43,936 nucleotides of DNA from Thiogranum sp. (lineage in GTDB: Bacteria > Pseudomonadota > Gammaproteobacteria > DSM-19610): assembly GCA_024102665.1 (NCBI GenBank), contig JAGFJP010000105.1, positions 1 through 43,936 of the forward strand, in the 5' to 3' direction. Positions 41,008 through 43,936 of the stretch are shown here, piece after piece. Each line of letters opens with the position of its first letter. The first letter of the stretch is position 1. Below the pieces are notes generated by a model. That model worked only from the letters and a program-made list of their open reading frames with translations, was not told the DNA's origin and ran no database searches. Both the position numbers and the translations under genes were made by a program.

Positions 41008-42078
41008 ATGAAGCCAGTCAACGACTATGATAAGCAGGTCGGCGCGAATCACATTAACGGAACTCTAGAAGACCGTTTCAAAGCGTTCCTTGGGGAACGG
41101 GATGCCTCTGAAAGCCTTGACGCCCCATCATTTGATGCGCTGCTTGCCAATGGAAAACGTGCTGATTTCTTGCTCGACGACCGCCGTATCGTATTGGAAC
41201 TCAAGTTTCTTCAGGCGAATCCGGAGTACAAGGTTGAGGAACGCCTCGGTCCTCACCGTGATCGCCCTGACTTTCCAGTTTTCTACTGGGACGCAGATCT
41301 AAATGAAGTTCTACGGCATCTTCCCGATGGTGAAGATATTCGTCGCGAGATATCCAATGCTGTGACTCGATCCATTCAGGGAGCGCTGGAAAAAGCGGAT
41401 GACCAAATCCGAGCCACGAAGACCGCTCTGAACATACCCGATGCCTGTGGTGTGGCCGTCATCCTTAATGAAAGAATCGGTATGCTTGCGCCCGATCTCG
41501 TTACCGCCAAATCTAGCGAGATCTTGCTGAAAAGGAAAGAAGGACAAATACGGTACAGAGATATCGCATACGTCTGGATCATTTCCGAAAGTCATAGATT
41601 ATCCTGCGATGAGGACTCAGGTAACGCGTCCACGATCCTCTTGGCCGGCCCGATGGCCGATGCTCATGCCTCCGCTGGAGATTACCTTTCTTCACTGATG
41701 GAGCAATGGGCGCAATTTCTTGGCGTCCGATTTGTTTCGCTTGGGGAGCATGAGAACTTCGACAAATTGACGTTTGAGGAACGACCGGTTGAACCGCCCA
41801 AAACCACAGAGAACTTATTCCTGCCCCGCCACGAAATATGGCGGCAGGCGTATAGAAACCACCCTTACCTAAGGTCACTGTCAGAGGCCGATTTTTTGCA
41901 ACACACAGCTCGGGTTTTCGCAACCATGACGCCGCATTTCATAAAGGGCGGTCGCAAGCTCTCAGATTCCGCAATTGCGGATCTTATGGAAGGATGGACA
42001 CATGCACTAGAGGAAGCGAAGCATCGCCGAGTTGACATGAGGAAGCTGCAGCCTTATCTGCGGGATCTAAATGTATAA
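41008..42078 (+). CDS. Unknown protein with a PD-(D/E)XK-like N-terminal motif
   Basis: The 356-residue soluble protein is not from a family I can name. Near the N-terminus E21, D53 (RADFLLDD) and E64-L-K66 (IVLELKFL) are spaced like the core of PD-(D/E)XK nucleases. A central region (GVAVILNERIGMLAPDLVTA, YVWIISESHR) looks like an alpha/beta sandwich. The C-terminus is helical. It starts 83 bp after the SecB-like gene, has no clear ribosome site, and may be a separate transcript. In this setting a nuclease role in defence is possible but unproven. Confidence 0.7.
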   Translation: MKPVNDYDKQVGANHINGTLEDRFKAFLGERDASESLDAPSFDALLANGKRADFLLDDRRIVLELKFLQANPEYKVEERLGPHRDRPDFPVFYWDADLNEVLRHLPDGEDIRREISNAVTRSIQGALEKADDQIRATKTALNIPDACGVAVILNERIGMLAPDLVTAKSSEILLKRKEGQIRYRDIAYVWIISESHRLSCDEDSGNASTILLAGPMADAHASAGDYLSSLMEQWAQFLGVRFVSLGEHENFDKLTFEERPVEPPKTTENLFLPRHEIWRQAYRNHPYLRSLSEADFLQHTARVFATMTPHFIKGGRKLSDSAIADLMEGWTHALEEAKHRRVDMRKLQPYLRDLNV

Positions 42079-42137
42079 GCGGACTGCACAGCCTGGTCAA
42101 CTATAATATTCGTGCAGAACAATATTGGCGCCTAACT

Positions 42138-42347
42138 ATGAGCGACGAGAACTTCTACCGCCACGCCCAAGTCGATACTGTGAGCGGCATTTTTTATGAT
42201 CCCGACAAGGCCATAGTTCGACTTCAGTACGTATCCGGCGACGTAACTTACGAAATTCCTTTCCCCTTGGAAGAAGCCTTGAGAATGGAAGAATATTTCA
42301 TCATGGTCCGCAGAGGAATTGCAAAGGCGCACCGAGATCAGTCATGA
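42138..42347 (+). CDS. Small hypothetical protein
   Basis: The 69-residue protein has an antiparallel beta pattern (VDTVSGIFYDPDKAIVRLQY, DVTYEIPFP) and a C-terminal helix (LEEALRMEEYFIMVRRGIAK). No family was recognised. It ends 6 bp into the 3' end of the convergent gene. The coherent strand and helix pattern supports it being real. Confidence 0.5.
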   Translation: MSDENFYRHAQVDTVSGIFYDPDKAIVRLQYVSGDVTYEIPFPLEEALRMEEYFIMVRRGIAKAHRDQS

Positions 42348-43325
42348 AGCAACATGCACCAACTCCGCAATGTCCTCGAGACAACCGAGGTTAAGCGACA
42401 AATGTCTGAAGGGGCCGATTAAATCGGGCGGGGGCACCCCTACCAATCTGAATTCTCTTTGATATAGAAATCGGAATGGCTTAAAAAAGTATATTTCTTC
42501 TGAACTTGCCGGAAGAAGCGTGAGCAAAAAGTATGGGTCTACGTATCGGACCATTCCCGTAGCGATTGACCATCCCTTCAACGCTTGTCGTGCTGACTTG
42601 ACAAGGCGTCGTTCGAATTCTCTAGGATCGCGAATGATGACGCAGGCGTCAGCTATGCCATCACTTCCCCCAAAGTCAAAGTGATACCTTGGGTTGAAGG
42701 ACCCAGTCAGACAGTAAATGTAATGATCCGAAGGTTTCGAGTGCTCAACGACACCCCATCCCCTGGTAGGGCACATATCTTTAAACGTTCCCTTAATTAT
42801 TCCGAGATCGTAGTCGTAGGGAGTGATATAGGTACGCAGCACAAGCTCGTTGTCTTGACGAGCAACGTTGTGTTCTTCTCCAGAGTAATATGAGGCCGGT
42901 GATAGCCGCAGCCTGCCGTGCTCCAAAAGTTCCTGCATCCATCGAGCGCTCCCGAATTTACAGAGTATATCCTTCCTAGCGCAGTGCGGAGCTAGATGGT
43001 GATTGCGTCTGACCAGCTCCAATGCCTCTTTATTCCATGGCATGCTTGCCATATCCGCGAGGCTTTCAATTGCAGTGTTTCGCCGGAAACATTCCACCTG
43101 CAGGTCAACCAGCTTCTGCGCCCAAAGCGATCCACCTTGCTCCGGAGGCACAAGGCCAATTTTCGCTTCGGGAGTGAAATTCAGAACATTTCGAAGAACG
43201 TCATCTAGTCGAGACTTAAGCTCACCATAGCCAGCATTTCCAAGGTAGGGTCTGAGCCGGTATTGAAAACGCCAATCATTCTCCAATGTGTTGCCATTCT
43301 TGTGTTCTAAATTAATGATATCCAC
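42342..43325 (-). CDS. Unknown protein, possibly DUF2971-like
   Basis: The 327-residue protein starts with GTG and has no strong ribosome site. Its C-terminal two thirds resemble the DUF2971 layout: LCKFGSARWMQELLEHGRLR followed by LSPASYYSGEEHN, then short beta segments (YIYCLTGSFNPRYHFDF, ADACVIIRDP) and the late FRFLYQREFRLVG, comparable to the YQ-E-R motif of that family. DUF2971 proteins are common in islands and have no established function. The first ~100 residues are unassigned. Its 3' end overlaps the small convergent gene by 6 bp. Confidence 0.65.
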   Translation of the reverse strand: MDIINLEHKNGNTLENDWRFQYRLRPYLGNAGYGELKSRLDDVLRNVLNFTPEAKIGLVPPEQGGSLWAQKLVDLQVECFRRNTAIESLADMASMPWNKEALELVRRNHHLAPHCARKDILCKFGSARWMQELLEHGRLRLSPASYYSGEEHNVARQDNELVLRTYITPYDYDLGIIKGTFKDMCPTRGWGVVEHSKPSDHYIYCLTGSFNPRYHFDFGGSDGIADACVIIRDPREFERRLVKSARQALKGWSIATGMVRYVDPYFLLTLLPASSEEIYFFKPFRFLYQREFRLVGVPPPDLIGPFRHLSLNLGCLEDIAELVHVAS

Positions 43326-43494
43326 TGATCTGATCAGGATGTCTTAGTGCGATTCAACCCAAATGCTTTCCCGCATTGCCTTCTGTGGCGGGAGCTCTCC
43401 GAGGACCACACTCCCGCCCATGGGATTTGTTCCGGTGACGCTGCTTTTAGGGTATTGTCAACCACTCTAGCATTTTAAGTCAAAAGGTACCTAT

Positions 43495-43936
43495 GTGGAC
43501 CTCGGTCTGGACAAAGACAAGAATTTCGTTTACGAAGGCAGCGGGCTCTATGGACATGCCCTGTGGCCATCTCCGATCATCGTTCCTGCGGCTTTTCGAT
43601 CATCACAGCAGGACAATCCAGAACCAGCGGACAACAGTCTTGACCCCGGTACTTTTATTTTCAGAGAGAACTCGTTCGACCTGGCCAATCGTGTAAGGCG
43701 CGGCACATTTTACAAAGCCGGAGAGACTCAACCGGTAGCTTGGCGGGTATTTCCGCATCCCGCACTTCCACAAGAGGCCCGGCATGAACGCGTCATCGGA
43801 AAGCTCGAGAAATACCTTTTTACTTTCTACCAATATCGGGCAATACGTATGCAATCAGACTTTGGAGATGCACAGCCATTAGTGCTTCTCGGGACGAAGG
43901 ATAGTTTCACCATATGGTCGATAGCGTCAATAGAGT
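43495..43936 (+). CDS. Partial unknown protein (3' end outside window)
   Basis: A GTG at 43495, seven bases after AAAAGG, opens a frame that stays open to the right edge (147 codons visible). The protein is coherent (KNFVYEGSGLYGHALWPSPI, DPGTFIFRENSFDLANRVRR, EKYLFTFYQYRAIRMQSDFG). An in-frame TAG at 43468 fixes the upstream limit. No family was recognised. Confidence 0.55.
   Translation, partial: MDLGLDKDKNFVYEGSGLYGHALWPSPIIVPAAFRSSQQDNPEPADNSLDPGTFIFRENSFDLANRVRRGTFYKAGETQPVAWRVFPHPALPQEARHERVIGKLEKYLFTFYQYRAIRMQSDFGDAQPLVLLGTKDSFTIWSIASIE

Overview
The window looks like a gammaproteobacterial chromosome segment. The first ~32 kb is GC-rich. It carries families usual in that class: a DUF1853 protein, MscS channels, a CHAD protein, an LpxR-type lipid A deacylase, and sigma-54 and CRP-type control signals. 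The last ~11 kb, especially after about 39.3 kb, is clearly more AT-rich and mosaic and looks acquired. No rRNA or complete tRNA gene was found. Genus cannot be assigned from sequence alone.

Region A (1-11.5 kb) is an electron-transfer locus. On the minus strand, a membrane-anchored ferredoxin/FAD/NAD(P) oxidoreductase overlaps a secreted Sel1/ankyrin protein; a perfect CRP-type palindrome lies upstream. Divergently, a near-consensus sigma-54 promoter precedes five tightly packed plus-strand genes. They encode a membrane protein with two H-X13-H pairs (probable di-heme cytochrome b), a 21-heme cytochrome, a 27-heme cytochrome with one extra CX3CH site, a small exported protein, and an outer-membrane beta-barrel protein with SPOR-like and TPR segments. 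The set reads as a porin-cytochrome-type conduit moving electrons from the quinone pool to the cell surface.

Region B (11.5-32.6 kb) is housekeeping and envelope material: DUF1853, thioredoxin, two MscS channels, a CHAD protein coupled to a ParA ATPase, a small anti-sigma-like pair, a P-type cation ATPase coupled to a beta-CASP ribonuclease, a 40-residue membrane protein, LpxR, an alpha/beta hydrolase, an NlpC/P60 lipoprotein, an exported metallo-beta-lactamase-fold hydrolase, and two secreted beta-helix proteins.

Region C (32.6-39.3 kb) is an island cut by same-orientation repeats. Each contains a 17-bp sequence matching the 3' end of tRNA-Glu on the minus strand, including CCA; the first and last also carry a tRNA-like downstream terminator. 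Between them lie small modules: a DUF4143 ATPase; an IS3 remnant with two secreted proteins, HigBA and a broken gene; and a GSU2403-type nucleotidyltransferase with two operator-like dyads, two mini-proteins and a cold-shock/DUF1294 membrane protein. This suggests serial insertion at one tRNA end.

Region D (39.3 kb to the end) carries an MqsR-MqsA-SecB-like toxin-antitoxin-chaperone operon in which the antitoxin has a long C-terminal extension. Behind it are a PD-(D/E)XK-like protein, small and unrecognised genes, and a partial gene at the right edge. This part resembles a defence or stress island.
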